Positions 40,619-49,913 are shown, counted from the stretch's first letter. The stretch is DNA of 64,000 nucleotides from Pseudomonadota bacterium (GCA_023460715.1 JAEWPH010000018.1:1-64000), one strand, 5' to 3'. Program-made: numbers and translations. Notes: generated by a model not told the origin, from the letters alone.

Positions 40619-41893
40619 ATGGCAGCCATGCAAGACCTTTCCCGTTCCGACTTCTTCAGCGCCGACGGCGTGTGGACCTGTCTGCGCCTGGCCGATGGGC
40701 TGGCGCAGCCCGATGTGCCCATTCCGCAAGGCGAGTGCGCCAGCCTGGTCGTGCAGCAGGGGCAGGTGCGTTGGGTGGGGCCGCAGGGCGGGGTGCCCGC
40801 CGAATGGGCCGCAGGGCCGCGCCACGCCGGCGGGGGGCGACTCGTGACCCCCGGGTTGGTCGATTGCCATACGCACCTGGTCTACGGCGGTCAGCGCGCC
40901 AACGAATTCGCCATGCGCCTTGCCGGTGCCACCTACGAAGAGGTGGCCCGCGCGGGCGGCGGCATCGTCTCGTCGGTGAAGGCCACGCGCGAGGCCTCGG
41001 AGGACGAACTCTTCGCGCAGGCACTGCCGCGCCTGCAGGCCCTGCTGGACGAGGGCGTGTGCGCCATCGAGATCAAATCCGGCTACGGCCTGGCGCTGGC
41101 GCACGAACGCAAGCAACTGCGCGTGGCGCGCCGGCTGGGCGAGGCGCTGGGCGTGACGGTGCGTACCACCTTCCTGGGCGCGCACGCGCTGCCACCCGAA
41201 TACGCGGGCACAACGCAAGGCAGCCAGGACTACACCGACCTCGTCTGCCAGGAGATGCTGCCCGCGCTGGCCGCCGAAGGCCTGGTCGATGCGGTGGACG
41301 TGTTCTGCGAACGCATCGCCTTCACGCTGGCAGAGACCGAGCAGGTCTTCCAGGCCGCGCAGGCGCTGGGCCTGCCGGTCAAGCTGCATGCCGAGCAGCT
41401 CAGCGACATGGGCGGAGCGGCGCTCGCGGCCCGCTACGGCGCGCTCTCGTGCGACCACATCGAGCATCTCTCGGCCGAGGGCATCGCCGCCATGCAGGCG
41501 GCCGGCACCGTGGCCGTGCTGCTGCCCGGCGCCTACTACACGCTGCGCGACACGCAGCTGCCGCCCATCCAGGCCCTGCGCGATGCGGGCGTGCCCCTGG
41601 CCGTGTCGACCGACCACAACCCGGGTACCTCGCCCGCCCTGAGCCTGCTGTTGATGGCCAACATGGCCTGCACGCTGTTCCGGTTGACGGTGCCCGAGGC
41701 GCTGGCCGGCATCACCACGCACGCCGCCCGGGCGCTGGGCCTGCAGGAGTCGCACGGCCTCATCGCCGCGGGCCGGCCCGCCAACTTCGTGCTCTGGTCC
41801 GTGCAGGAACCGGCCGAGCTGGCCTACTGGTTCGGCCACCGGCCTGCGCACACCATCGTGCGGCAGGGCAGGGTAGTGAAAGCCGGCGCATGA
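40619..41893 (+). CDS. hutI: Imidazolonepropionase
   Basis: 424-residue amidohydrolase. Metal-binding HxH in [11 protein letters not shown] (~80-90), [16 protein letters not shown], the [17 protein letters not shown] block, [19 protein letters not shown], and a metal Asp in [15 protein letters not shown]. It opens the imidazolone ring to give N-formimino-L-glutamate. ATG 40619 gives the listed length; an in-frame ATG at 40628 is an alternative. The stop overlaps the next start by 4 nt (ATGA). Confidence 0.97.
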   Translation: MAAMQDLSRSDFFSADGVWTCLRLADGLAQPDVPIPQGECASLVVQQGQVRWVGPQGGVPAEWAAGPRHAGGGRLVTPGLVDCHTHLVYGGQRANEFAMRLAGATYEEVARAGGGIVSSVKATREASEDELFAQALPRLQALLDEGVCAIEIKSGYGLALAHERKQLRVARRLGEALGVTVRTTFLGAHALPPEYAGTTQGSQDYTDLVCQEMLPALAAEGLVDAVDVFCERIAFTLAETEQVFQAAQALGLPVKLHAEQLSDMGGAALAARYGALSCDHIEHLSAEGIAAMQAAGTVAVLLPGAYYTLRDTQLPPIQALRDAGVPLAVSTDHNPGTSPALSLLLMANMACTLFRLTVPEALAGITTHAARALGLQESHGLIAAGRPANFVLWSVQEPAELAYWFGHRPAHTIVRQGRVVKAGA

Positions 41894-43272
41894 ACGTGTT
41901 CATCGACGCCCTGGTGCAGGCGGTGGGAGCGGACGCGGTGCAGGCCGGCGATGCGATTCCCCCGCGCCACCACACCGACTGGAGCGGCACCGCGCCCGTC
42001 GCGCCGCTGGCGCTGGTGCGCCCGCGCAGCACGGAGCAGGTGGCTGCGGTGCTGGCGCTGTGCACCGCGCACCGCGTCCCCGTGGTGCCGCAGGGCGGGC
42101 TGACCGGCCTGGCCGGCGCGGCGGTGCCGTGCGCGCAGGGCATTGCGCTGTCGCTGGACCGCATGCACGCCATTGAGGCCGTGGACCCGCTGGCCGGCAC
42201 CCTCACCTGCCAGGCCGGCGCCACGCTGCAGAGCGTGCAGGAAGCCGCTGCGGCCGCCGGCCTGCAGCTGGGCGTGGACTGGGGCGCCCGCGGCTCGGCG
42301 CAGATCGGCGGCGGCATCGCCACCAACGCGGGCGGCAATGGCGTGCTGCAGTTCGGCATGGTGCGCGAGCAGGTGCTGGGCCTGGAGGTGGTGCTGGCGA
42401 ATGGCGACGTGCTGCCCATGCTGCGCCCCATGCTCAAGAACAACACTGGGTATGACCTGAAGCACTGGTTCATCGGCGCGGAAGGCACGCTGGGCGTGGT
42501 CACCCGCGCGGTGCTGCGGCTGCGCCCGGCGCCAGTAGCGCGTGCCACGGCGCTGGTGGCCTTGCCTACGTTCGATGCCGCGTTGGCCCTGCTGGCGCGG
42601 CTGCAAGCGCGCTTTCCGGGCGCGGTGTCGGCCTATGAACTCATGTGGCGCGACTTCGTCGCGGCCTCGCTGTCCTGGCAGCAACTGCGCGAGCCGTTCG
42701 ATGCCGCACATCCCTTCGCCGCGCTGGTCGATGTGGGCGGATCGGAAGAGGGCGCCTTGCAGTCGGCGCTGGAGGCGGTGCTGGGCGAGGCCATGGAGGC
42801 CGGGCTGGCGCTGGACGCCGCCATCGCCCAGTCGCACGCCCAGGCGCGCGCGCTGTGGAAGATCCGCGAGGCCACGGCCGTGCTGCCCGAGCACATGCAC
42901 CCGCCCATCAACTTCGACGTGAGCCTGCCGCTGGCGGACATCGGCCGCTTTGCCGACGCGTGCCGGGCGGCGCTCACCGCCCGCTGGCCGGCGCACCACA
43001 CGGTGTTTTTCGGCCATGTGGGCGACGGCAATCTGCACCTGACGACGGACGCCAGTACGGTGAGCGGCGAAGAACACGCCGTCGAGGCGCTGGTGTACGA
43101 GCAGGTGGCCGCCTTCCACGGCAGCGTGTCGGCCGAGCACGGCATCGGCCTGCACAAGAAGCCGTATCTGGCGGTGAGCCGCACGCCGGCCGAGCTGGCC
43201 GCCATGCGCGCCGTCAAGCAAGCGCTGGACCCGCTCAACCTCATGAATCCTGGCAAGGTTTTCGACCTGTGA
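41890..43272 (+). CDS. FAD-binding oxidase, GlcD / D-2-hydroxyacid dehydrogenase type, inside the hut operon
   Basis: 460 residues. N-terminal FAD_binding_4 domain with [32 protein letters not shown] and [24 protein letters not shown] FAD pyrophosphate contacts. C-terminal FAD-oxidase domain with the metal-site [10 protein letters not shown] and [12 protein letters not shown]. Such enzymes oxidise D-lactate, glycolate or D-2-hydroxyglutarate. It is locked into the operon by 4-nt overlaps with hutI and hutF. No step of the standard pathway needs it; an oxidation of a histidine-derived 2-hydroxyacid (such as imidazolelactate) is one speculative role. Confidence 0.9.
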   Translation: MNVFIDALVQAVGADAVQAGDAIPPRHHTDWSGTAPVAPLALVRPRSTEQVAAVLALCTAHRVPVVPQGGLTGLAGAAVPCAQGIALSLDRMHAIEAVDPLAGTLTCQAGATLQSVQEAAAAAGLQLGVDWGARGSAQIGGGIATNAGGNGVLQFGMVREQVLGLEVVLANGDVLPMLRPMLKNNTGYDLKHWFIGAEGTLGVVTRAVLRLRPAPVARATALVALPTFDAALALLARLQARFPGAVSAYELMWRDFVAASLSWQQLREPFDAAHPFAALVDVGGSEEGALQSALEAVLGEAMEAGLALDAAIAQSHAQARALWKIREATAVLPEHMHPPINFDVSLPLADIGRFADACRAALTARWPAHHTVFFGHVGDGNLHLTTDASTVSGEEHAVEALVYEQVAAFHGSVSAEHGIGLHKKPYLAVSRTPAELAAMRAVKQALDPLNLMNPGKVFDL

Positions 43273-44672
43273 ACGATCCGTCTTCCTCCTCATCGGGCGC
43301 CTTGTTCGCCGAAAATGCCTTGCTGCCCACGGGCTGGGCGCGCGACGTGTTGCTGCAATGGAATGCCGCCGGCCTGCTCACCTCGGTGACGCCCGGCGCA
43401 CAGCGCGGCGGTGCGCCGCTGGCGCCCGGCCCGGTGATTCCCGGCATGCCCAACCTGCATTCGCACGCGTTCCAGCGGGCCTTCGCCGGCCTGACGGAAT
43501 ACCGCGCCACCGGGCAGGACAGCTTCTGGAGCTGGCGCAACCTGATGTACCGCTTCGCCGCGCGCATCACGCCCGAGTCGCTGGAAGCCATCGCCACCTG
43601 GCTGTACGTGGAGATGCTGGAGGCGGGCTACACCGCGGTCTGCGAGTTCCATTACGTGCACCACGACCAGGACGGCACGCCCTATGCCGACGATGCCACG
43701 CTGGCCCATGCGCTGCTGCGAGCCGCTCGCACGGCGGGCATCGGCCTCACGCTGCTGCCCGTGCTGTACCAGACCAGCGGCTTCGGCGGCAACGCGCCGC
43801 GTGAAACCCAAGCGCGCTTCATCCGCAGCACCGACAACATGCTCTCGTTATTGGAGCGCCTTTCTCCCGCCATACAAGCGCTGGGGGGTGTTTTGGGCCT
43901 GGCTCCGCATTCGCTGCGTGCCGTGCCGCCCGACAGCCTGGCCGCCGCGGTGGAAGGCCTCACGGCGTTGAGCCCGCAGGCGCCCATCCACATCCACATC
44001 GCCGAGCAGACGCAGGAGGTCGACGACTGCATCGCCTGGAGCGGCCAGCGCCCCGTCGAGTGGCTGCTGCAGCATGCGCCCGTGGACGCGCGCTGGTGCC
44101 TGGTGCACGCCACGCACATGACGCCCGCCGAATACGCAGCCGCCGCCCGCACCGGCGCCGTGGCCGGCATCTGCCCCACGACCGAGGCCAACCTGGGCGA
44201 CGGCCTTTTCGACATGCCGCTGTGGCTGCAGCACGGCGGGCGCTGGGGCGTGGGCTCCGACAGCCATGCCTGCGTGAACGCGGCCGAAGAACTGCTGATG
44301 CTGGAATACGGCCAGCGCCTGGCGCGCCGCCAGCGCAACGTACTGGCTTCGGCCACGCAGCCGCAGGTGGCCACCGCCATGACCCTGCAGGCCGTGCAGG
44401 GGGGGGCGCAGGCGGCAGGCCGCGCCGTGGCGGGGCTGGCCGTGGGCCAGCAGGCGGACCTGGTGGCGCTGGACGCCGGCCACGTCGCACTGGCCGGCTT
44501 GCCGGCCGACAGCATGCTGGGCGCCCACGTGTTCGGCAGCCACCGCACGTCGGCCCTGCACAGCCTGTGGGTGGGCGGCACGCAGCGCGTGCACGCCGGC
44601 CGCCATGTGCTGCATGACCGCGCGGCAGCCGCCTTCGTGGCCGCCCGATCGGCCACCGCCGCAAACGCCTGA
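43269..44672 (+). CDS. hutF: Formimidoylglutamate deiminase
   Basis: 467-residue amidohydrolase starting at GTG 43269, which overlaps the preceding stop (GTGA). Metal ligands in MPNLHSHAFQRAFAGLT (HxH), IHIHIAEQTQEVDD (His), CLVHATHMTP and VGSDSHACVN (Asp). HutF converts formiminoglutamate to N-formylglutamate and ammonia. Its presence with hutG, and the absence of a one-step formiminoglutamase, show the two-step route to glutamate plus formate. Confidence 0.95.
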   Translation: MNDPSSSSSGALFAENALLPTGWARDVLLQWNAAGLLTSVTPGAQRGGAPLAPGPVIPGMPNLHSHAFQRAFAGLTEYRATGQDSFWSWRNLMYRFAARITPESLEAIATWLYVEMLEAGYTAVCEFHYVHHDQDGTPYADDATLAHALLRAARTAGIGLTLLPVLYQTSGFGGNAPRETQARFIRSTDNMLSLLERLSPAIQALGGVLGLAPHSLRAVPPDSLAAAVEGLTALSPQAPIHIHIAEQTQEVDDCIAWSGQRPVEWLLQHAPVDARWCLVHATHMTPAEYAAAARTGAVAGICPTTEANLGDGLFDMPLWLQHGGRWGVGSDSHACVNAAEELLMLEYGQRLARRQRNVLASATQPQVATAMTLQAVQGGAQAAGRAVAGLAVGQQADLVALDAGHVALAGLPADSMLGAHVFGSHRTSALHSLWVGGTQRVHAGRHVLHDRAAAAFVAARSATAANA

Positions 44673-44705
44673 CCGGGCCGCTTTCTCCCGATAATCCCAG
44701 CCCTC

Positions 44706-45524
44706 ATGACCGATACCGCCCCCCCGCCTTTCCTCTTCCACCAGGGCACTGCGCCCCTGCTGATCTCCATGCCGCACGTCGGCACCTATGTGCCGCCGGC
44801 CCTGGCCGCGCGCTTCACCGATGAAGCCCGCCAGGTGCACGACACCGACTGGCACCTGGAGCGCCTCTACGGCTTTGCCAAGGAACTGGGCGCGTCCCTC
44901 CTCGTCGCCACGCACTCGCGCTACGTGGTCGACCTGAACCGGCCGCCCGACGGCGCCAGCCTCTACCCCGGCCAGAGCGTGACCGGCCTGTGCCCGGTGG
45001 ACACCTTCGACGACACGCCCATTTACGCGGCGGGCGACGTTCCGGGCGATGCGGAGGTCGCGGCGCGCCGCGACGCCGTCTGGGCGCCGTACCACGCGCA
45101 GTTGCGCGCGGAGCTGGACCGCATCCACGCCGCCCATGGCGTCGCCATGCTGTGGGACGCGCATTCCATCCGATCGGTGCTGCCGCGCTTCTTCGAGGGC
45201 AAGCTGCCCGACCTGAACCTGGGCACCGGCAACGGCACGTCGTGCGATCCGGCGCTGGCCGAGGAACTGCTGGCCATCGGTAAAGCCGCCACGGGCTATA
45301 CGGCGGTGCTCAATGGCCGCTTCAAGGGCGGCCACATCACGCGCCACTACGGCGAGCCGGCGCGCAACATCCACGCCGTGCAGCTGGAGATGACGCAGAG
45401 CAGCTACATGCAGGAAGCCATGCCTTTCGACTACCTGCCCGAGGTGGCGGCCGGTGTTGAGCCGCACCTGCGCCGCATGATCGAAGCCGCTCTGGCATTC
45501 GCCGAAAAACCACGCGCGTCCTGA
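44706..45524 (+). CDS. hutG: N-formylglutamate deformylase
   Basis: 272 residues of the N-formylglutamate amidohydrolase family: PLLISMPHVGTYVPPALAAR at the N-terminus with a putative metal His, TDWHLERLYGFAKELGAS, SRYVVDLNRPPDG and LWDAHSIRSVLPRFFEGKLPD (Asp/His). It releases formate and L-glutamate, the final step of the pathway. Last gene of the hut operon; a non-hut gene follows after 53 nt. Confidence 0.96.
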   Translation: MTDTAPPPFLFHQGTAPLLISMPHVGTYVPPALAARFTDEARQVHDTDWHLERLYGFAKELGASLLVATHSRYVVDLNRPPDGASLYPGQSVTGLCPVDTFDDTPIYAAGDVPGDAEVAARRDAVWAPYHAQLRAELDRIHAAHGVAMLWDAHSIRSVLPRFFEGKLPDLNLGTGNGTSCDPALAEELLAIGKAATGYTAVLNGRFKGGHITRHYGEPARNIHAVQLEMTQSSYMQEAMPFDYLPEVAAGVEPHLRRMIEAALAFAEKPRAS

Positions 45525-45577
45525 AAGATCGTCAGCCGCCCCCGGGAAGCCCCCGCGAGCCGCGGGCAGCGGCTACC

Positions 45578-45880
45578 ATGACCGCCATGGAAAACGTGTC
45601 AGCCGATGACCTCTTCGCAGTCGCCCAGGGCATGGAGGTTGCGCCCGCCGCTCCCCAGCGCGAGCCCGTCTGGGGCTGGGGCGAACGCTTCCATATGCCG
45701 CTGTACAAGCCCGGCACCCGGGTGCGCATGGGAAACGGGTGGGAGACGGTGAGCCATATCAGCCTCAAGCGCGACCAGCTGCGCATTCACCTAGTGGGCC
45801 ACGAGAACACGGTGGACCCTTCCGCAGTGCAGCTGGAGCCCACGGTCTTCACCACGCTGCGCGTGCCCGAGGCGCGCTGA
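45578..45880 (+). CDS. Conserved-looking hypothetical small protein
   Basis: 100 residues, soluble; the second ATG (45587, MENVSADDLF) could be the true start. The central part (HMPLYKPGTRVRMGNGWETV, SHISLKRDQLRIHLVG) reads as a small SH3-like or beta-barrel domain, with a PSAVQLEPTVFTTL tail. No family name is recognised. It lies 53 nt after hutG and could be read through from the operon; nothing links it to histidine. Confidence 0.6.
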   Translation: MTAMENVSADDLFAVAQGMEVAPAAPQREPVWGWGERFHMPLYKPGTRVRMGNGWETVSHISLKRDQLRIHLVGHENTVDPSAVQLEPTVFTTLRVPEAR

Positions 45881-46069
45881 GGCCGCTTCTGCCGGCGCCG
45901 TCGGCCGCCGGCCCTGGCCGGGCCCATCCGCTCGGACATGCGCCGTTGCCGTTGATGCATTCACGCCGCCATCCGCGCCGGCCTGGGCGCCATCCACGGT
46001 GCGATGGGGCTTGGAGGGGCAGGGCGCACAACCTGCAGGCGCCTTGAAACCAAGCCATGGCGTGCTATC

Positions 46070-46172
46070 ACAATGAGAGCTACATGCGCTGGATGCGATT
46101 GACCTTCAAGGCGATAACCATCGCAAGATCAAGCGGGTAAAGCGCTGGCAGCTATTTTTTTGATAGCGCCAT
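46070..46172. repeat. Dispersed intergenic repeat, family A
   Basis: Begins AATGAGAGCTACATGCGCTGG and ends AAAGCGCTGGCAGCTATTTT plus a T-run and GATAGCG; the arms are imperfectly inverted. It sits between the small gene at 45578 and the convergent psd gene and may serve as a transcript end. The rest of 45881-46202 is GC-rich with no supported gene. Confidence 0.65.
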
Positions 46173-46202
46173 GTCGGGCGGCAGCGCGCACCGCCCTCCT
46201 GC

Positions 46203-47054
46203 TTACATGCCGGGGCGCTGCCCCATCGCCTCACCCAGCCGCACGGCGCGTGCGGCATCCCAATCCGCCTGGAACTGCACAGCCCCTTCCGGAAACAGCA
46301 GCACGACGGTCGAGCCGAGCAGGAAACGGCCCATCTCTTCCCCCTGGCGCAGGGTGATGTCCTGGCCGCTGTAGTCCCAGCTGCGCAGCGTGCCGGTGCG
46401 GGGCGGGTTGACCTGCCCATGCCACACGGTCGCCATGCTGCCGACGATGGTCGCGCCCACCAGGACCAGCGCCATGGGGCCCAGCGGCGTGTCGAACATG
46501 CACACCACGCGCTCGTTGCGCGCGAACAGCCCGGGCACGCCGCGGGCGGTGAGGGGGTTGACCGAGAACAGATCGCCCGGCACATGGACCATGCGCGTGA
46601 GGCGGCCGTCGCAGGGCATGTGGATGCGGTGGTAGTCGCGCGGGCTCAGGTAGATCGTGGCGAAGCTGCCGTTCTCGAACTGGGCCGCCAGCGCCGCGTC
46701 CCCGCCGAGCAGAGCCGTGGTCGAGTACCGGTGGCCCTTGGCCTGGAAGATCTGGTCGCGCTCGATGGGCCCGAGCTGGCTCACCGCCCCGTCCACCGGG
46801 CACACCACGGCCGCATCGGCCAGCGGGCGGGCACCGGGCCGCAGGGCCCGCGTGAAGAAGTCGTTGAAGGTCGCGTAGCTGCCGATGTCCGGATCGGCCG
46901 CCTCGCCCATGTCCACGCGGTAGCGCGCCACGAAGCGGCGGATCGCCGCCGTGGTCAGGCGGCCCGCCCTGGCGGAAGCGAAGCGGCCGGCAAGGGCGGT
47001 CAGCGCCTGTTTGGGCAAAAGGTATTGGGGAAGAACGGCGAGGCGGTCAGACAC
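46203..47054 (-). CDS. psd: Phosphatidylserine decarboxylase proenzyme
   Basis: 283 residues from GTG 47054 (V-SDRLAVLPQYLLPKQALT). The autocatalytic LGST motif (RFLLGSTVVLLF, near residue 250) is where the chain self-cleaves to leave a pyruvoyl group on the alpha subunit. PVDGAVSQLG and YLSPRDYHRIHMPCDG carry the catalytic Asp/His. It makes phosphatidylethanolamine from phosphatidylserine at the inner membrane. The frame stays open far upstream, but family similarity begins at this GTG. Divergent from the HPP-CBS gene. Confidence 0.96.
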   Translation of the reverse strand: MSDRLAVLPQYLLPKQALTALAGRFASARAGRLTTAAIRRFVARYRVDMGEAADPDIGSYATFNDFFTRALRPGARPLADAAVVCPVDGAVSQLGPIERDQIFQAKGHRYSTTALLGGDAALAAQFENGSFATIYLSPRDYHRIHMPCDGRLTRMVHVPGDLFSVNPLTARGVPGLFARNERVVCMFDTPLGPMALVLVGATIVGSMATVWHGQVNPPRTGTLRSWDYSGQDITLRQGEEMGRFLLGSTVVLLFPEGAVQFQADWDAARAVRLGEAMGQRPGM

Positions 47055-47313
47055 GTGGTGGGGCTCTGGGTCTTGTAAGGAGAGGCTGACGCGAGGCGTG
47101 GGCCCGGATCGATCGATTCTAGGGGGTGACTGCGGGCGGGCGTGCCCAGGGAAACGCCAGCACCGGCCAATTCGGCGCAGGCCGCACGCCCGCCCGCCGC
47201 CGGGAGCGGCAGGGCGGTGTCTGTGCCGGGCGGGCGGACGCGGCACAATCGCCGCTCTCGTCTTTGCCTCTGCCGCCACTTGGCCCCGTCCGTGCCCGTG
47301 CGGCCCCTGACCC

Positions 47314-48471
47314 ATGCCCGATCCCTCGTCGCCCACGCCTTCCCGCCGTGCTGCCTTGGCACGGCATCTGCGCCCGTGGATGCTCCGCCTGCTGCCGGCC
47401 CCCATGCACATCAGCCGCCTGGAAGGTGCGCGCGTGGTGGCGGGCGCCGTGATCGGTGTGCTCATCGTGGCCTGGATCAGCCGGTGGATGGGAGGCGCCA
47501 TGCCGGGCCCGTGGATGGTGGCTTCGCTGGGCGCCTCCGCCGTGCTGGTCCTGGGCATGCCCACCAGTCCCATGGCCCAACCCTGGCCGGTGATCGCCGG
47601 CAGCACGCTGTCGGCCCTGGTGGGCGCTGCCTGTTCCGCGCTGGTTCCCGACGCTGCTGTGGCCGGGGCGCTTGCCGTGGGGCTGGCGATTGCCGCCATG
47701 CTGGCGCTGCGCTGCCTGCATCCGCCCGGCGCCTCGATGGCGCTGTACGTGGTGCTGACACAGAGCGATGGGCTGCGGCTGGCTGGGTTTCCTGTGCTGC
47801 TCGATGTGGTGGTGCTCGTTGCCGTGGCCATGGCTTTCCACCGCCTCACCGGACGGCGCTATCCCCATACCCAGCACGCGCCGCCCGCCGGCGCGGGGCC
47901 GGCCGGGCGCTTCACGCAGGAGGATCTGGACGTGGCCCTGCAGCACTACAACGCCGTGTTGGACATCGGGCGTGCCGATCTGGAAGGCCTGCTGCAGCTG
48001 GCCGGCAAAGCCGCATTCCAGCGCACGCTGGGCGAGCTGCGGTGTGCGGACATCATGTCGGCCCCCGTGCACTCCGTGACCAGCGAGTTGCCCCTCAAGG
48101 ACGCGTGGGCGCTGATGCGCAAGGAGCAGATCAAAGCCGTGCCCGTCGTGGATGGCCGCGGCTGGGTGGTCGGGATCGTCACCGTGTCCGACTTCATGCG
48201 GCTGGCCCACCTGGAGGCGCACGAGGGCATCGGCCAGCGTCTGCGCGCGCTCGTCACCGGTCGTCCCCAACAGCCGCGGACAGTCTCGGCCCTGATGTCC
48301 CAGCCCGTGCAGACGGCCAGGCAGGACCAGCCGGTGATGGATCTGGTACCCCTCTTTTCCGAAGCAGGCCACCACCATCTACCCATCGTGAATGCGCAGA
48401 GCGAACTGGTGGGCATCATCACCCAGACCGGTCTGGTGCGCGCCCTGGCGCGGGCCGTGGTGCCCGCCTAG
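47314..48471 (+). CDS. HPP-family membrane protein with two CBS domains
   Basis: 385 residues. HPP domain (~30-180) with four membrane helices and the signature CLHPPGASMALYVVL (~138). A linker leads to a CBS pair: CADIMSAPVHSVTSELPLKD (~247) and VSALMSQPVQTARQDQPVMD (~328), the latter ending GHHHLPIVNAQSELVGIITQ. CBS pairs bind adenine nucleotides and gate transporters. HPP proteins are proposed nitrite or related anion transporters in some organisms; the substrate here is unknown. Confidence 0.88.
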   Translation: MPDPSSPTPSRRAALARHLRPWMLRLLPAPMHISRLEGARVVAGAVIGVLIVAWISRWMGGAMPGPWMVASLGASAVLVLGMPTSPMAQPWPVIAGSTLSALVGAACSALVPDAAVAGALAVGLAIAAMLALRCLHPPGASMALYVVLTQSDGLRLAGFPVLLDVVVLVAVAMAFHRLTGRRYPHTQHAPPAGAGPAGRFTQEDLDVALQHYNAVLDIGRADLEGLLQLAGKAAFQRTLGELRCADIMSAPVHSVTSELPLKDAWALMRKEQIKAVPVVDGRGWVVGIVTVSDFMRLAHLEAHEGIGQRLRALVTGRPQQPRTVSALMSQPVQTARQDQPVMDLVPLFSEAGHHHLPIVNAQSELVGIITQTGLVRALARAVVPA

Positions 48472-48492
48472 GCATGCCGTCCCGCGCCGCGG

Positions 48493-48498
48493 TACAAT
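48493..48498 (+). promoter_or_regulatory. -10 box of the infA promoter, with a long leader
   Basis: TACAAT at 48493-48498 would start transcription near 48505, giving a ~200-nt leader before infA. The leader is GC-rich with several inverted repeats (for example GGGTCCCCGAGGGCCC-like at ~48612-48627) and no ORF; regulation through RNA structure is possible but unproven. Confidence 0.45.
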
Positions 48499-48707
48499 AG
48501 GAAGGCTTTTGCACAGCGCTTCGCCTGTCCATCCAAGCCGTCTGCCCGGCCTCACTGCTTGCCTGCGCCCCGGGTGCAGCGACTCCCCTGCCTGCAATGC
48601 TCCGTTCCCAGGGTCCCCGAGGGCCCCGGTGGTCGGTGGACGGCCGCCGCACAGGAACGCGTGCATGCTCGCCACAGAATATTTGTTATTGATAGATTGA
48701 CTGAACC

Positions 48708-48956
48708 ATGGCCAAAGAAGAACTGATCGAGATGCAGGGCTCCGTGACGGAAGTGCTGCCGGACTCGCGCTTTCGCGTAACGCTGGACAATGGGCACCAA
48801 CTCATCGCCTATACCGGCGGCAAGATGCGCAAGCACCACATCCGCATCTTGGCGGGCGACAAGGTGTCGCTGGAAATGTCGCCCTACGACCTGACCAAGG
48901 GCCGCATTACCTTCCGCCACCTGGCCGGCCGCGGCCCGGGCCCAACTCCCCGCTGA
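48708..48956 (+). CDS. infA: Translation initiation factor IF-1
   Basis: 82 residues, a single S1/OB-fold: [64 protein letters not shown]. The usual length is 72; the extra [14 protein letters not shown] tail is a C-terminal extension. IF-1 binds the ribosomal A site during initiation. It is not in a ribosomal-protein operon here, so it may be a second copy, as in many Burkholderiales that carry more than one infA. Confidence 0.95.
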   Translation: MAKEELIEMQGSVTEVLPDSRFRVTLDNGHQLIAYTGGKMRKHHIRILAGDKVSLEMSPYDLTKGRITFRHLAGRGPGPTPR

Positions 48957-49047
48957 GCCAGTGCGTTGCGGCAAACCCATCGAAATATGGCAAAAACATC
49001 CGTTTTTGCCCGGGGCGACCGCAACGGCACGGTAGAATGCCAGTTGT

Positions 49048-49124
49048 CGGAGCGTAGCGCAGCCTGGTAGCGCATCTGCTTTGGGAGCAGAGGGTCGCGA
49101 GTTCGAATCCCGCCGCTCCGACCA
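49048..49124 (+). tRNA. tRNA-Pro (anticodon TGG)
   Basis: 77 nt including encoded CCA. Acceptor CGGAGCG (49048-49054) pairs with CGCTCCG (49114-49120); anticodon stem TCTGC (49075-49079) / GCAGA (49087-49091) encloses loop TTTGGGA with anticodon TGG at 49082-49084; T-arm GTTCGAATC is canonical. TAGAAT at 49033-49038 is a likely -10 box. Confidence 0.97.
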
Positions 49125-49132
49125 TTGATATC

Positions 49133-49165
49133 AAGGGGTTAGGTCCAAAAGGCCTAACCCCTTTT
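49133..49165 (+). terminator. Rho-independent terminator of tRNA-Pro
   Basis: AAGGGGTTAGG (49133-49143) pairs perfectly with CCTAACCCCTT (49153-49163), followed by TT; a strong 11-bp hairpin just after the tRNA. Confidence 0.85.
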
Positions 49166-49219
49166 GTCGTTAATAGCGCTCTGCGAACCTGGAAGCCCCC
49201 CGTACATGGGTGGCGGGAG

Positions 49220-49247
49220 GTCTGCGGTCTGCGGTCTGCGGTCTGCC
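49220..49247. repeat. Heptamer tandem repeat GTCTGCG x3 (+1 imperfect)
   Basis: Three perfect GTCTGCG units (49220-49240) and one GTCTGCC lie 60-88 nt upstream of the gene at 49308, in a spacer after the tRNA terminator. Confidence 0.85.
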
Positions 49248-49307
49248 GTCCGTCCCACAAGGCGCGCCGGGCGCTCCGCATAGCATGGGCTTCTTGCAGG
49301 AGGACCC

Positions 49308-49565
49308 ATGGCCACACACGAAGAATTCATTGCTCCGGTAGAGGAAGTTCACCAGGGCTTCCAGATCTTGGCGACTCCGGTGGAGAGTGCCGGCGGGGAG
49401 TGGTCATGCAACTTCCTGGTCATTCCGCCCGATCCCAAGCACCAACGCCAGACCGGCCAGGTCCAGGGACCCTTCGCAACCCAGAAGGCTGCGTACCACG
49501 CAGGCGTGGCGCAGGCCAGGCGTGTCATCGACGGCTCGGCAGGGGGTGGCACGGTCTCGGAGTGA
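49308..49565 (+). CDS. Small hypothetical protein, tandem paralogue 1
   Basis: 85 residues with a GAGGA ribosome-binding site. Core: GFQILATPVESAGGEWSCNF, then LVIPPDPKHQRQTG, QGPFATQKAAYHAGVAQARR and VID. The core pattern (H/Q-I-x-A-T-P-V, C-x-F/C, x-T-x-x-A-A-Y-x-x-G, A-x-x-x-ID) is shared with the next gene, so the two are paralogues. It is likely a small alpha/beta domain that begins as a short sheet and ends in a helix. No function is recognised. Confidence 0.7.
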   Translation: MATHEEFIAPVEEVHQGFQILATPVESAGGEWSCNFLVIPPDPKHQRQTGQVQGPFATQKAAYHAGVAQARRVIDGSAGGGTVSE

Positions 49566-49661
49566 TCGCAGGCAGCTTTTGTGCAGGACGGACTGGAATA
49601 TTCCTGACACGGCGGCGCGGGACCGGTGTCTACCATTCCGGCACTACGACAGGAGGCCGGA

Positions 49662-49913
49662 ATGCACGCTGCAGAATTGGCGGATGCCGCGAAGGCTCCG
49701 TCTTATGAGGAGTATTGTGGTCACAGGATCATCGCGACGCCCGTGAGCGATGGGGCAGGGGGCTTCAACTGTGATTGCACGATCATGGTGTTCCCCGACC
49801 AACTCCCGCTTCTTCGCGCAGGAATCACCGGGTCGCATCCGACGCCCGAGGCTGCGTACGCGGTGGGATTGCGCAACGCCAAGTCGATCATCGACGTATT
49901 CGGGGTGCACTGA
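49662..49913 (+). CDS. Small hypothetical protein, tandem paralogue 2
   Basis: 83 residues from ATG 49662 (MHAAELADAAKAPSYEEY), preceded by GACAGGAGGCCGGA, a strong ribosome-binding site. Core GHRIIATPVSDGAGGFNCDC, TIMVFPDQLPLLRAG, GSHPTPEAAYAVGLRNAKS, IID parallels paralogue 1. Each has its own ribosome-binding site and a 96-nt spacer, so they look like an old local duplication rather than a pseudogene pair. Function unknown. Confidence 0.7.
   Translation: MHAAELADAAKAPSYEEYCGHRIIATPVSDGAGGFNCDCTIMVFPDQLPLLRAGITGSHPTPEAAYAVGLRNAKSIIDVFGVH

Noticed and set aside
40609..41889. Upstream extension of the FAD oxidase frame across hutI
   Set aside because: The open frame continues only because of high GC; hutI is coding in another frame there and the true start is the overlapping ATG at 41890.
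47055..47849. N-terminal extension of psd
   Set aside because: Overlaps the divergent HPP-CBS gene and lacks similarity; the family start fits GTG 47054.
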